DNA of 64,000 bases. Source: Psychrobacter immobilis. Its GTDB lineage: Bacteria > Pseudomonadota > Gammaproteobacteria > Pseudomonadales > Moraxellaceae. The stretch is taken from contig CAJHAA010000005.1 in NCBI GenBank assembly GCA_904846265.1, positions 112,472-176,471 on the forward strand, read 5' to 3'. The notes beneath the pieces are model-generated. The model did not search any database. It was not told where the DNA came from and worked only from the letters and a program-made list of their open reading frames with translations. The first letter of the stretch is position 1. Every line of letters begins with the position of its first letter. The position numbers and the translations under genes were made by a program. Below, one piece after another: positions 17,132 through 27,515 of this stretch.

Positions 17132-18298
17132 CTATTGAATGCTATCTAACAGTTGTACATAAGCAGCAAACAGCTCACGATGCGCCATGAGCTCATCATA
17201 GGTAATCGCAAAGACACCGTGACCACCGTGAGCAAATTTCAACCAATCAAACTGGATTTCAGGATAGGCTTGCTTTAATGCCCATTCGCTATCGCCCACT
17301 TCGCAGACAAGCAAGCCTTCTGGACTTAGATAATCTGGCGCTTCAAACAAAATACGATGCACCAAATCCAGCCCATCTTGACCCGCGGCTAGCGCATGCT
17401 CTGGCTCATATAAAAATTCAGGTGGCAGCTCTGCCATAATAGCCGCATCAACATACGGCGGATTGGTGACGATCAGCTCATACTGGTGTTCAGCAGGAAT
17501 CTTAGCAAATAGATCGGACTCAATCACATTAACCTGATGCCCAAGATCATGATGATCGACGTTAACCATGGCTACTTCAAGCGCGCTTTTATCGATATCA
17601 ACGGCATCAACCAGCGCATCAACGAAACGCGTCGCAAGTGCAATAGCAATACAACCAGAACCAGTGCATAAGTCTAAAATACGCTCAGGCTGTGACAGCT
17701 GCTTGACCTCTAAACCGTGATCATAAAATGCAGCAGCCTGCTCGTTGACGCTCTTACCAAGTGGTTTGGCAAGCTCATTGACATCAAAATATGGATGGAA
17801 CTGCTGACGAATCAATTCTGCGATAGGCGATCTTGGAATTAGTACCCGCTCATCGACATAAAAAGGCAAATCACAGAAGTATGATAAATTAATCAAATAG
17901 CTTAATGGTTTACGCTCAGCGATACGCTCTTCTAACAAACTCAGTACCAACTGCTTCTCTGAGGTGGTCAAGCGACAATCGAGAATCTGCTCATTGGCTG
18001 ACCAGTCTAAAGCCAGAGAATGCAAAACAATGGCGGATGCTTCAGCAAACTCATCGGTGGTGCCTTGTGCAACGACCACATCATAATTACGAAGCTGGGT
18101 GACCGAAAAGCGAATAAAATCACGAATACTGACCAGTTGCTCGCGAGCCTCTTCTAATTCTGCAGGCAAATTGGCAAATTGATCGTCTTCACCCAGAATC
18201 CCACTCTCTAAATCAAACACCATTTCACTCTCTAGACCATCGTCATTGAAGTATTGATTTTGAAACTCTTCTGCGCTCATTGTTTGGTCTTCTGACAT
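17132..18298 (-). CDS. prmB: Ribosomal protein L3 N5-glutamine methyltransferase
   Basis: 388 aa. PrmB methylates a glutamine of ribosomal protein L3 using S-adenosylmethionine. The SAM fold is visible as ILDLCTGSGCIAIALA and the substrate glutamine motif as NPPY (279-282). AAGGTG before the ATG at 18298 supports this start, giving about 48 residues more than E. coli PrmB (310 aa) at an acidic N-terminus, plus an insertion of about 28 residues just before the SAM motif. The N-terminal helical part (REQLVSIRDFIRFSV) distinguishes it from the release-factor enzyme PrmC. Confidence 0.93.
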   Translation of the reverse strand: MSEDQTMSAEEFQNQYFNDDGLESEMVFDLESGILGEDDQFANLPAELEEAREQLVSIRDFIRFSVTQLRNYDVVVAQGTTDEFAEASAIVLHSLALDWSANEQILDCRLTTSEKQLVLSLLEERIAERKPLSYLINLSYFCDLPFYVDERVLIPRSPIAELIRQQFHPYFDVNELAKPLGKSVNEQAAAFYDHGLEVKQLSQPERILDLCTGSGCIAIALATRFVDALVDAVDIDKSALEVAMVNVDHHDLGHQVNVIESDLFAKIPAEHQYELIVTNPPYVDAAIMAELPPEFLYEPEHALAAGQDGLDLVHRILFEAPDYLSPEGLLVCEVGDSEWALKQAYPEIQFDWLKFAHGGHGVFAITYDELMAHRELFAAYVQLLDSIQ

Positions 18299-18663
18299 AT
18301 CGCACCTTGCTGATTACATGTTCACTGACTACATGCGGATGGGTTAAAACGCCTTTTATTAAAAGCCGATCTATTAAATAAAAATTTATTCACCATTATA
18401 GACATAAACGCTAAGTTGCGCCAATTTTTGCAGTTTTATATTCATAAAAATGGTTTTAAAAACAACGTGAATAATGAGAATTGTAAGTAAGAATAGCGCA
18501 TCATCTTATGCATACCCTCGCTCAGTTATTGCCCAACTGTAGTGAATACGTCAACGGTTGACGTTTGGCAAGACTTTAATGAAAAAAGATGTGTCAAAAG
18601 TTTGCGAAGCATTCAAATTATGCGCATAATAGCCCCATTAGTTATAACCATAAGTATCCCAAT
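18299..18663. other. Spacer between prmB and the L,D-transpeptidase gene
   Basis: 365 bp holding two divergent upstream regions. The only clear structure is a 17-bp palindrome at 18547-18563. The frame running from 18589 to the transpeptidase has no signal-peptide character before 18664 and is treated as untranslated. Confidence 0.55.
18547..18563. promoter_or_regulatory. Palindrome ACGTCAAC-G-GTTGACGT, operator-like
   Basis: Perfect 8-bp arms around one G, about 100 bp upstream of the transpeptidase start. No T run follows, so a protein-binding site is likelier than a terminator. Confidence 0.45.
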
Positions 18664-20028
18664 ATGATGAAAATGAAGCCTCTTATTACCGCTATATCAA
18701 TTGCTATCGTTACTGCCAGTGTCAGCGCCATTGCCGCACCTGCTGATAATACGCGCACCCTGCCAGTACGAACCGCTGACTCAATGCCTAGCATTGCCAA
18801 AAAAGTTAGCCTTAATGTACAAGAGAACCGCAGTAGCTCAATCGATGGTCGTGCGCCTGTTGTAGCCACGCCTGCCTTAAAGCCTAATGCGCCTGACCGT
18901 ATGACTCAGCTGATTGACGAAAAGCAGGAAGTCGATGTAGAGACAGCCCAACAAGCAGTCAGTGCTGATAATATGACGGTAGAAGAGCTGGCTCGTAAAG
19001 ATGTGCAGTCTGATAGCACTGACGATATTAGTGAAGGTCAAGCCGTCGCTGCCCCTACCGCAGCCATATCTGATGCTAGCCCAGCAGATACTTCTATCAA
19101 AAGCATCGAAGATGTTAATGGTAAAAAACATACTACGCTGAATTTGTCGAATTACGCCAAACAAGTAAACGGTGCCACATGGACACCGAATATGAAAGTT
19201 AACTCGGCAATGACAATCAAAATGCAGGCACTGCTTGATTGGAACCATGCTTCTCCTGGTGCCATCGATGGCGGCTGGGGCATGAACAGTAAAAAAGCGC
19301 TGATCAACTTCCAAACCATGAAAGGTCTGCCAGCCACAGGTAAAATGGATCAAAAAACGTGGGATGCGTTAAATAAAAATATCCCAGCGAATAAACCAGT
19401 GCTCGTGACTTACACCATCACTGAAGATGATATTAAGACTAACTTTGCTAGCACACCTGCAGGTTCAGAAGCTAAGTCAAAAATGAAAGGCTTATACTAT
19501 CAAGACATTAAAGAGATGTTTGGTGAGCGCTTCCATATGGATGTGCGTTATTTAGATAAGCTCAATAAAAATAAGCAGTATAAAGCGGGCGAAACCATCA
19601 CTGTTTTAAATACCCGTGCACCACTTAAGCAGCGCATTAACCGTGTGGTTGCCAATAAAGCCGATAAGACATTATATGCTTATAACGGCGATAAGCTGGT
19701 GGCTACTTACCCAACGACAATCGGTAGCGATGCCACACCATCGCCACAAGGTTCGTTTAAAATCATTAACAAGGTGAAAATGCCTTGGTATAAAGCAACC
19801 GTTGGTAAAGGCGCAGACAAACAAATACATATGCTACCACCAGGACCAAATAGCCCTGTTGGCGTCGTATGGATGGGCTTGTCTAAACCTTCATATGGTA
19901 TTCATGGTTCACCAAAGCCTGAAGGCATCAGTCGCCAAGCTTCTGCAGGTTGTGTGCGTTTGACCAACTGGGATGTGTTAGAGGTTTACGCCAATATCGA
20001 AAATGGCGCGACTGTTGAGCTTAAATAA
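18664..20028 (+). CDS. Periplasmic L,D-transpeptidase with peptidoglycan-binding domain
   Basis: 454 aa from the ATG at 18664, chosen because it places a normal signal peptide (MMKMKPLITAISIAIV...AIAA) at the N-terminus; the frame is open back to 18589. A disordered region runs to about 140. A PG_binding_1 domain lies at about 179-237 and a YkuD catalytic domain at about 326-452, with His414 (GIHGS) and catalytic Cys430 in SAGCVRL. Such enzymes cross-link peptidoglycan through 3-3 bonds or attach proteins to it, independently of penicillin-binding proteins. ErfK/YbiS-like in layout. A strong terminator follows at 20062. Confidence 0.92.
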   Translation: MMKMKPLITAISIAIVTASVSAIAAPADNTRTLPVRTADSMPSIAKKVSLNVQENRSSSIDGRAPVVATPALKPNAPDRMTQLIDEKQEVDVETAQQAVSADNMTVEELARKDVQSDSTDDISEGQAVAAPTAAISDASPADTSIKSIEDVNGKKHTTLNLSNYAKQVNGATWTPNMKVNSAMTIKMQALLDWNHASPGAIDGGWGMNSKKALINFQTMKGLPATGKMDQKTWDALNKNIPANKPVLVTYTITEDDIKTNFASTPAGSEAKSKMKGLYYQDIKEMFGERFHMDVRYLDKLNKNKQYKAGETITVLNTRAPLKQRINRVVANKADKTLYAYNGDKLVATYPTTIGSDATPSPQGSFKIINKVKMPWYKATVGKGADKQIHMLPPGPNSPVGVVWMGLSKPSYGIHGSPKPEGISRQASAGCVRLTNWDVLEVYANIENGATVELK

Positions 20029-20061
20029 ATTGAGCTTAATTAATAAGTCATAAATGATGAA

Positions 20062-20095
20062 TAAAAAAAGACCTTACTATCAAGGTCTTTTTTTA
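20062..20095. terminator. Intrinsic terminator after the L,D-transpeptidase gene
   Basis: AAAGACCTT and AAGGTCTTT pair around ACTATC, with A and T runs on either side; it may work in both directions. Confidence 0.85.
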
Positions 20096-20143
20096 TGGCT
20101 GATAATCGGATTTATTGATTTAAATTGACAACATTATTCATTT

Positions 20144-20356
20144 TTATGCTTTATAGCCTTCTTCATTACCAGTAATGCTACCGACTTTTTTGGTAAAAAA
20201 CATGCCTGCAGGGATGGACACCAAAACGCCCAATGCTACTGCTATTTGGATATGAGGTATTTCATTAAAACCTGTGACTAAAGCGCCAATCATAAAAACG
20301 CCAATGGTAACAGTTGCTGCGATTGAATAGATAACAGAGAATAATGGCCAGTTCAT
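20144..20356 (-). CDS. Small two-helix membrane protein
   Basis: 70 aa with two membrane helices (about 7-29 and 37-55) and a short polar C-terminus. GAGGAATAAGTT precedes the ATG, a good ribosome-binding site. Family not recognised. It is divergent from the DUF389 gene and converges on the terminator at 20062. Confidence 0.7.
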   Translation of the reverse strand: MNWPLFSVIYSIAATVTIGVFMIGALVTGFNEIPHIQIAVALGVLVSIPAGMFFTKKVGSITGNEEGYKA

Positions 20357-20646
20357 AACTTATTCCTCATTTTTATTGTGGATATAGTACCTTTATACAC
20401 TAAACCCACAAAGAAAGTAAGTATTTCCTATAAACCTGCAAGCCAGCTATAGTAGGTGACTAAGCATAAAAACCCTGTTAGAGTTAAGGTTTTTATTGTT
20501 ATTAGTTAATGATGCATAATTTTACTATTTTAAGTATTACTACTTAATGACACTGCGCTCTATTTAGTCGTAAAAAACCCATATGTTGTCCTCGTTTTAT
20601 CATTACAATAATGTCTTTCTTTTACTTTTTAAGAAAGCTATCTGCC

Positions 20647-22407
20647 ATGACCTCATCTGAAAACAAACCCTCTAATGATTCTTCAGTTATAAAAGATGCC
20701 TCAAGCACAGCCAATCATCCAGACAAAAAAGTGGTGCTAACTGACGCAGATGGTAGCTCTGTACTAGATAGCACTGTTGAACATACTGAGTCTTCAAAAA
20801 GCTCAGAGACTCATGATGACAATGACTGTGGCGAGGATATGGCTTGTGCGCAGCCTCCTGAAACAACGATAGCGATAAAGTCCATTGGTGCTGACGAGGT
20901 AGTGGCAACGTTAGAAACCGCCAAGCCCAACAATGAGTCTGAAATAACTGGGCTTGAGACACCACTACCCAATGAATCGTTAAAATCCACAACAGCGCCC
21001 AATCATAAAAATCTAGAAAATGCATCAGCAGAACATGCTCAAGCAAAAGAAGATGACGCTTCCGAGCAAACGTCTCAAGAAGATGCTGACGCTGAGGTAA
21101 CGGTAGAGGCAGAGGGTATTGCCCCCGCTGATACACAGAGCACTTATCCTATCTCTGATAACCCTCAGCAAGAAAGCAAAGCAAATAGTGACAACACAAA
21201 ACCGTCCTCAATTGATAAACAGCCAGACACACCGAAAAATAATGACACTATCGTAAAAAATACTGTGAAAGATAAAGTCGATAATCAGGAAGAGCTAGAA
21301 GACGAGATTAAAGAAAAAAAAGAAGCCAAGCTCGAATCTTATAAGCAATTTGTTGCCGAGCAATTTAGCAATCAAAAGGTAGACTATCCAGAGGTACGGG
21401 TCAGAATCGAGGCCAACGCTCTGCCTAGCAAAATGTATTTCATTATGAATATACTTTCTGCCATCATCGCCAGTTATGGGTTAGTGACCAATTCAGCTGC
21501 CGTCGTCATTGGCGCCATGTTGGTTGCCATGATGTTAGGTCCCATTACTGGCATAGCGTTAGCGATTATTGATCATCGTATGCCATTACTACGTAAATCA
21601 CTGATTACGGTTATCGTCGGCGTATCATTGGTGGTATTGGTTGGTTTTATCGTCGGCTGGTTACACAAAGACCAGCCACTGACCGCAGAGATATTATCGC
21701 GCACTCAGCCAACCTCGATGGATTTAATGATTGCTCTAGCGGGTGGTACTGCTGGTGCTTATGCGATGGTTTCACCGCACCTATCAGTGGCAGTGGTCGG
21801 CGTGGCGGTAGCCACTGCATTGGTGCCACCTCTTGCCGCGAGTGGGATATTATTTGCCAATGGCGAGACGCAGCTTGGACTTGGGGCACTGCTACTGGCG
21901 CTAACCAATATTATTGCTATCCAGTTTACCAATGCTTTAGTACTCTGGTTATTAGGCTTTCGCCGTTTGGTCGATGACGATTATAAATCAAGCACCTATT
22001 TGACTTTTTTACGCCGTAATGCGGTGACGTTATTATTGTTAGGTGGATTGGGGACGTATTTGACCATCAACCTACAGACCAATGCCAAACAACAGGTTTT
22101 TGAGAGTAGCGTCAAAGAAGCCATCAATAGCTACTTTATCGACAAAGGCAACGTGCTGACCAATACTCAGTTTGATACCTCAGAAGAAAATAAAGTCGTA
22201 CGTGCGGTCATTCGCGGAGAGACTACGCCTACCTCATACGATGTACGGCAAATCGAAACCGTCATTGCTCAAGATATGGCAGAGAATTTCCCTGAGTATT
22301 TACCCATTAAGCTACAGCTACGCTACTTGCCAGTACAAGTCATTGAGTCTAATCCATTGATACAAGATAAACTGGATAAGACTGATGCGGCGATTTTGAC
22401 CAATTAG
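20647..22407 (+). CDS. DUF389 (TIGR00341-type) membrane protein with long acidic N-terminus
   Basis: 586 aa from the ATG at 20647 (AAGAAAG upstream); an in-frame ATG at 20611 is possible but lacks a ribosome-binding site. Residues 1 to about 230 are low-complexity, rich in Ser, Glu, Asp, Thr and Asn, and contain a charged coiled-coil-like EEKKEAK stretch. From about 260 onward come at least six membrane helices with the DUF389 core NSAAVVIGAMLVAMMLGPI, and a soluble C-terminal tail. The biochemical function of DUF389 proteins is unknown; transport is a guess. Monocistronic by spacing. Confidence 0.85.
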   Translation: MTSSENKPSNDSSVIKDASSTANHPDKKVVLTDADGSSVLDSTVEHTESSKSSETHDDNDCGEDMACAQPPETTIAIKSIGADEVVATLETAKPNNESEITGLETPLPNESLKSTTAPNHKNLENASAEHAQAKEDDASEQTSQEDADAEVTVEAEGIAPADTQSTYPISDNPQQESKANSDNTKPSSIDKQPDTPKNNDTIVKNTVKDKVDNQEELEDEIKEKKEAKLESYKQFVAEQFSNQKVDYPEVRVRIEANALPSKMYFIMNILSAIIASYGLVTNSAAVVIGAMLVAMMLGPITGIALAIIDHRMPLLRKSLITVIVGVSLVVLVGFIVGWLHKDQPLTAEILSRTQPTSMDLMIALAGGTAGAYAMVSPHLSVAVVGVAVATALVPPLAASGILFANGETQLGLGALLLALTNIIAIQFTNALVLWLLGFRRLVDDDYKSSTYLTFLRRNAVTLLLLGGLGTYLTINLQTNAKQQVFESSVKEAINSYFIDKGNVLTNTQFDTSEENKVVRAVIRGETTPTSYDVRQIETVIAQDMAENFPEYLPIKLQLRYLPVQVIESNPLIQDKLDKTDAAILTN

Positions 22408-22571
22408 CTTTTTTGACCAACTGGCTTTAAGATGCGCTACAAATCCATCGAGCATCTACATGCGTAGAAGAACCTAGCCGTTGTAACTCTTGTACCAAGA
22501 GCTTGGGCGTTTGTGCTAAAATCGTTTGCAAAATTATTTTACTCAATTCTATTCGCCAGTAAGGAGCCGCT

Positions 22572-25244
22572 GTGAGCCAGCCATTTCGCTCAGCCGATAT
22601 TCGTCAAGCTTTTATCGATTTTTTCATAAGCAAGCAGCACACCCCCGTCGCCTCATCGAGTTTGATTCCACACAATGACCCGACATTGCTATTTACCAAT
22701 GCCGGCATGAATCAATTTAAAGAAACGTTTTTGGGTATGGAGCCACGTGATTATACCCGTGCGGTGACGTCGCAAAAGTGCGTACGTGCTGGCGGCAAGC
22801 ATAATGATTTGGATAATGTCGGTTATACGGCGCGTCATCATACGTTCTTTGAAATGCTAGGCAACTTCTCGTTTGGCGATTATTTTAAGCAAGCCGGTAT
22901 TGGCTATATTTGGGAATTTTTGACCTCAGATGAATGGCTAGCAATCGATAAAAACCGCTTGTATGTGACCATTTATGAGACTGACGACGAAGCCTTTGAT
23001 ATTTGGCATAAAGACATCGGCATCCCAAGCGAGCGCATTATCCGTATTGGCGATAATAAAGGCGCACCTTACGCCTCAGACAACTTTTGGACGATGGGTG
23101 ACACCGGCCCTTGCGGCCCTTGTACCGAAGTCTTTTATGACCATGGTGCCGATATCGAAGGCGGTCTACCGGGCACACCTGAAGAAGATGGCGACCGTTA
23201 TATCGAGATTTGGAACTGCGTCTTTATGCAGTTTAATCGTCAAAAAGATGGCACTATGCTACCGCTACCAGCGCCAAGCGTAGATACTGGCATGGGACTT
23301 GAGCGTATCAGCGCCATCATGCAAGGCGTCCATGGCAACTACGAGATAGATTTGTTTGTACACTTGATGGATGCGGCGGCTGAGATTTTAGAGATTGAAA
23401 ACCAGCAACAATCGTCATTAAAAGTCATCGCTGACCATATTCGCGCCGTTTCATTTTTGATTGCTGATGGCGTTACTCCAAGCAACGAAGGTCGTGGTTA
23501 CGTACTGCGCCGTATCATTCGTCGTGCGGTACGTCATGGCAATAAACTTGGTGCTGACAGTGATTTCTTTTATAAAATGGTCACACCCTTGGTTGCTGAA
23601 ATGGGTACGGCGTATCCTGAGCTAAAAGATAAGCAAAGCGTGATTGAAAATGCCATTCAAAAAGAAGAAGCACAGTTTGCCAAAACTTTGGCACAAGGCT
23701 TACGTTTACTTGCCAGCGAGCTGGAAGGTCTAAAAGATGGCGACACGTTATCTGGGGAAGCCGCATTTAAACTGTACGATACTTATGGTTTCCCGGTCGA
23801 TTTGACTGCGGATATCACTCGTGAGCGCGGTATTGTGATTGATGAAGCTGAATTTGATGAGCATATGCAAGCGCAACGTGAGCGTGCTCGTGATGCTGGC
23901 AAATTCGACGTTGATTATAGCAGCGTCATTCAAGTAGAGAACCCAACCACCTTTATCGGTTATGAGCAGCTTGCAGAAGAAGGCGTCACGATTGATGCAC
24001 TTTATCAAGATGGCAATCCAGCCGATAGCTTAGCTGAGGGCATGGAAGGCGTCGTGGTACTTGACCGTACACCGTTTTATGCTGAAGGTGGTGGTCAAGT
24101 TGGTGAGCTTGGCGAAATCCGCACCGCGACTGGCGTTTTTGAAGTGCAAGACACCAAAAAATCTGGTCAAGCCATCATCCATTATGGTGTCGTGACCATG
24201 GGTGACATTAATACCAAACAGACCGCTGATGCGCAAGTCTTGTCCAGCATCCGTGCGGCCAGTGCCAAAAACCACTCTGCCACGCATCTATTGCATGCCG
24301 CATTAAGAGAAGTATTGGGTAATGAAGTCACACAAAAAGGCTCGCTAGTATCAAGCGAAGTCTTACGTTTTGATTTCTCGTATGACCAGCCTGTCAGCAC
24401 TGCTGAAATTACGCGTATCGAACGCTTAGTCAATGAGCAAATTCAAGCCAACACCCCTGCTCGCATCGAGAATATGTCTATCGACGAAGCGATGAAACAA
24501 GGTGCAATGGCATTGTTTGGCGAAAAATATGGCAGTGACGTTCGCGTCTTAACCATGGGCACTGACAGTATCGTCGATGGTCAGCGCAAGCCCTTCTCTA
24601 TTGAGCTTTGTGGTGGTTTGCACGTTAAACGTACCGGTGATATTGGTGTGTTAAAAATTACCAGCGAATCAGGTATCGCTGCTGGCATCCGACGTATTGA
24701 AGCTGTCACTGGCATGAATGCAATTAAAAACATTCAGCAAAGTGAGCAGCAGCTGAGTGAGCTTGCCAGTCAGCTCAAAGTAAAACGTCCTGAAGTGGCA
24801 CAGCGCGTGCGTACCATGGCGGATAAGCAGCGCGAACTTGAGAAACAACTAGAGCGTTTAGAGCAAAAAATCGCCAGCGCCCAAGCAGCCAATTTACTCG
24901 ATGAAGTACAGACCATCGCAGGCACGCCCGTGCTTATCAGTACCTTAAGCGGTATCGACGGCAAATCTATCCGCACCCTGATGGACGATATTAAATCTAA
25001 ACTCCCTGATAGCGTGATTGTATTGATTGGTGATAAAGACGAACAGTTAGCCCTAGCCGCAAGCGTGGCAAAATCAGTCACCGCTAAAGTAAAAGCTGGT
25101 GATATCATTCGTCATTTGGCAAGTGAGCTGGGCGGTAAAGGTGGTGGCAAACCTGACTACGCACAAGGCGGCGCACCAAAGTCTGGCAACAGTACCGCGG
25201 TTATCAACGCCCTACCTGCTTGGATTGAAACTCAGCTTAGCTAG
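22572..25244 (+). CDS. alaS: Alanine--tRNA ligase
   Basis: 890 aa, GTG start with AAGGAG at 22561. It charges tRNA-Ala in the cytoplasm. Visible parts are the class II catalytic core ([18 protein letters not shown] at the N-terminus, [11 protein letters not shown]), the editing domain with zinc-type ligands HSATHLLH and CGGLHV, a coiled-coil linker and the C-Ala domain ending in [14 protein letters not shown]. Slightly longer than E. coli AlaRS (about 875). Upstream of lysC but separated by 325 bp, so probably transcribed separately. Confidence 0.98.
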   Translation: MSQPFRSADIRQAFIDFFISKQHTPVASSSLIPHNDPTLLFTNAGMNQFKETFLGMEPRDYTRAVTSQKCVRAGGKHNDLDNVGYTARHHTFFEMLGNFSFGDYFKQAGIGYIWEFLTSDEWLAIDKNRLYVTIYETDDEAFDIWHKDIGIPSERIIRIGDNKGAPYASDNFWTMGDTGPCGPCTEVFYDHGADIEGGLPGTPEEDGDRYIEIWNCVFMQFNRQKDGTMLPLPAPSVDTGMGLERISAIMQGVHGNYEIDLFVHLMDAAAEILEIENQQQSSLKVIADHIRAVSFLIADGVTPSNEGRGYVLRRIIRRAVRHGNKLGADSDFFYKMVTPLVAEMGTAYPELKDKQSVIENAIQKEEAQFAKTLAQGLRLLASELEGLKDGDTLSGEAAFKLYDTYGFPVDLTADITRERGIVIDEAEFDEHMQAQRERARDAGKFDVDYSSVIQVENPTTFIGYEQLAEEGVTIDALYQDGNPADSLAEGMEGVVVLDRTPFYAEGGGQVGELGEIRTATGVFEVQDTKKSGQAIIHYGVVTMGDINTKQTADAQVLSSIRAASAKNHSATHLLHAALREVLGNEVTQKGSLVSSEVLRFDFSYDQPVSTAEITRIERLVNEQIQANTPARIENMSIDEAMKQGAMALFGEKYGSDVRVLTMGTDSIVDGQRKPFSIELCGGLHVKRTGDIGVLKITSESGIAAGIRRIEAVTGMNAIKNIQQSEQQLSELASQLKVKRPEVAQRVRTMADKQRELEKQLERLEQKIASAQAANLLDEVQTIAGTPVLISTLSGIDGKSIRTLMDDIKSKLPDSVIVLIGDKDEQLALAASVAKSVTAKVKAGDIIRHLASELGGKGGGKPDYAQGGAPKSGNSTAVINALPAWIETQLS

Positions 25245-25569
25245 TCCTGAAAAATACATGAATACATAGCATCACTTGGGTCTACTACGCATAAAATACG
25301 CGATTGGTTATAACGGTTATAACCAATCGCCATGTATCTAAGCGCTACGGGCACTTAACGTTGTGACGTAGATATGATATAAAGGTCAACGTTTATATGC
25401 ATCGTGCGTGCATTACCTAGTCAGCACTACTGAATACATAAACGAAAAGCATGGGCGCAATTCTTATAATACGGCTTTATCTATACAAGCATTGATTGAG
25501 CGTCACATCCGCATATTGGCTCTCATTGATGATAATAAAAGGCCATTAATGAATAATAGGTAGATTTTT
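25245..25569. other. alaS-lysC spacer
   Basis: 325 bp. It contains a perfect 31-bp palindrome at 25300 and a TATAAT-like -10 at about 25475 without a convincing -35. I looked for a lysine riboswitch before lysC and found no recognisable core. Confidence 0.5.
25300..25330. repeat. Perfect 31-bp palindrome with one-base centre
   Basis: GCGATTGGTTATAAC, then G, then the exact reverse complement of the left arm. No T run follows, so it is not an ordinary terminator. It begins 56 bp after the alaS stop. Confidence 0.85.
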
Positions 25570-26856
25570 ATGGCGTTAATAGTACAGAAATACGGCGGCA
25601 CCTCGATGGGCAGTATCGACCGCATCAAAAACGTCGCCAAACGAGTCAAACGCTGGCATGACAACGGTCATCAAATAGTTGTTGTCGTCTCTGCTATGAG
25701 CGGCGAAACCAACCGTTTGATTGATCTAGCACGCCAAATTAGCACTCAGCCTGATCCCCGTGAATACGACCAAATGGTCTCAACCGGTGAGCAAGTATCG
25801 ATTTCATTGCTTGCTATGGCGATTAAAGAGCTTGGTGTAGGCGCTCGTTCATTTACTGGTCGTCAAGTCGCGATTAAAACGGACAATGCCCACAATAAAG
25901 CCCGTATCGAAAGTATCGATGACAAAAATATCCGTGAGCAACTTGATGCAGGCAATGTCGTCATCGTCGCAGGCTTTCAAGGTATTGATGACGAAGGCAA
26001 CGCGACCACATTAGGGCGCGGCGGCTCTGATACCACAGGTGTCGCTATTGCTGCTGCCTTGGGTGCTGATGAATGTCAGATTTATACCGATGTTGATGGC
26101 GTTTATACCACTGACCCTCGTGTAACCTCAAAAGCCAAAAAACTTGAAAAAATTACCTTTGAAGAAATGCTGGAGATGGCAAGTCTTGGCTCTAAGATTT
26201 TACAGATTCGTTCGGTAGAATTCGCGGGTAAATATGGTGTACCACTGCGCGTATTATCTAGCTTTGATGAAAACAACGATGGTAGCTTCGACCAAGAATT
26301 TCAAGACAATGTCGGCACCTTAATTACGATAGACGAAGGAGACAATATGGAACAGGCAATCATCTCAGGTATCGCTTTTAATCGAGACGAAGCAAAAATA
26401 GTCGTGCGCGGTGTACCTGATCATCCTGGTATTGCCTCTGCTATCCTAAGCCCGATTGGTCGTGCCAATATTGAAATTGATATGATAGTGCAAAACCTCT
26501 CTACCAACGGCACCACCGACTTTACTTTTACTGTCAACCGTACTGACATGGACAAAACCATGAAAGTACTAGAGAATGAAGTCAAAGATGAGATCGGTGC
26601 TAAAGAGATATTGGCTAATGATGAAGTCGTTAAAGTCTCTTTAGTCGGCGTCGGCATGCGCTCTCATGCTGGTGTTGCAAGCCTCATGTTCCAAACCCTT
26701 GCTGAAAACAATATCAATATTCAAATGATATCAACCAGCGAAATCAAAGTGTCTGTCCTTATCCAAGAACAGTATTTAGAAAAAGCCGTTAAATCACTAC
26801 ATACCGCATTTGGTCTGGATCGTGAAGATGGCGAAAGTAAAATCGCTGGGCTATAA
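25570..26856 (+). CDS. lysC: Aspartate kinase
   Basis: 428 aa, a monofunctional aspartokinase that phosphorylates aspartate, the first step to Lys, Thr and Met. The kinase begins with VQKYGGTSMG and contains LGRGGSDTTGVA and TDVDGVYTTDPR. Two ACT domains (about 265-420) for feedback control include the GVGMRSHAGVA loop. Length and ACT layout match the lysine/threonine-sensitive class of Pseudomonas. AATAGG lies before the ATG. A terminator follows. Confidence 0.97.
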   Translation: MALIVQKYGGTSMGSIDRIKNVAKRVKRWHDNGHQIVVVVSAMSGETNRLIDLARQISTQPDPREYDQMVSTGEQVSISLLAMAIKELGVGARSFTGRQVAIKTDNAHNKARIESIDDKNIREQLDAGNVVIVAGFQGIDDEGNATTLGRGGSDTTGVAIAAALGADECQIYTDVDGVYTTDPRVTSKAKKLEKITFEEMLEMASLGSKILQIRSVEFAGKYGVPLRVLSSFDENNDGSFDQEFQDNVGTLITIDEGDNMEQAIISGIAFNRDEAKIVVRGVPDHPGIASAILSPIGRANIEIDMIVQNLSTNGTTDFTFTVNRTDMDKTMKVLENEVKDEIGAKEILANDEVVKVSLVGVGMRSHAGVASLMFQTLAENNINIQMISTSEIKVSVLIQEQYLEKAVKSLHTAFGLDREDGESKIAGL

Positions 26857-27225
26857 CTTATTTTAAAACGCTTAAAATAATCGATTTAGCATCAACAGTT
26901 ATGCATTAAATCAGTATCACTTACTTTCAACAATGTATTAAATTAAATAGGGTCTTTTTAGATCCTATTTTTATTTTTTATTATTGCTAGGGTAACTATT
27001 TACCCAATAGTTTTGTGAAAACCCGTGACAGTCTCTGTTATGCCCCCTATAATGGGGCTTTCATTTGGGCTAAATGAATCTACCTATCATTACCGCTATT
27101 GGCACAATAGTAAGCATTGTGGTTGTCATTGATACATTGTTTTTCTAGTGCTGAGGTAATGTCCTGCAATTGAGAAGTAATCTGATGAGTAATAATTTGT
27201 TGATGCGACATAAGGAGTGTGACGC
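26857..27225. other. lysC-csrA spacer
   Basis: 369 bp. After the lysC terminator come two small hairpins (GCCCC/GGGGC at 27042-27058 and TCATTT/AAATGA just after) and then the csrA leader, which ends in a strong AAGGAG. No gene seen. Confidence 0.5.
26945..26981 (+). terminator. Intrinsic terminator after lysC
   Basis: AAATAGGGTC pairs with GATCCTATTT (one mismatch) around TTTTTA, followed by a T-rich tract. Confidence 0.75.
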
Positions 27226-27471
27226 ATGTTAATTTTGACACGCCGCGTGGGCGAAACGCTAATGATTGGTGATGAGGTCAGTGTGACTGTCCTAGGTGTC
27301 AAAGGCAATCAAGTACGTATCGGTGTAAATGCACCGAAAGATATTGCCGTACACCGCGAAGAGATTTACCAACGTATTCAGCATGAGCGTTCTGTACAGT
27401 CGCAAATGCAACATCTTGAGCAGGGCAATTTTGCGCCTTCATTTGATGACGAAGACTATTTCAATCGCTAA
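27226..27471 (+). CDS. csrA: Carbon storage regulator, RNA-binding protein CsrA
   Basis: 81 aa. CsrA dimers bind GGA motifs in mRNA leaders and control translation of many genes. The core [45 protein letters not shown] is fully conserved, including the RNA-contacting Arg near position 44. The tail after residue 57 is about 20 residues longer than E. coli CsrA (61 aa) and ends acidic and aromatic (DDEDYF). TAAGGAGTG lies before the ATG. A HopJ-family gene follows 44 nt later. Confidence 0.97.
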   Translation: MLILTRRVGETLMIGDEVSVTVLGVKGNQVRIGVNAPKDIAVHREEIYQRIQHERSVQSQMQHLEQGNFAPSFDDEDYFNR

Positions 27472-27515
27472 GTTACATACTTTCACTTTTTAATCTGCTC
27501 TGAGGTCATTTATTT

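Noticed and set aside
25331..25569. Possible lysine riboswitch before lysC
   Set aside because: I could not find the conserved core or a terminator/antiterminator pair near the start codon.
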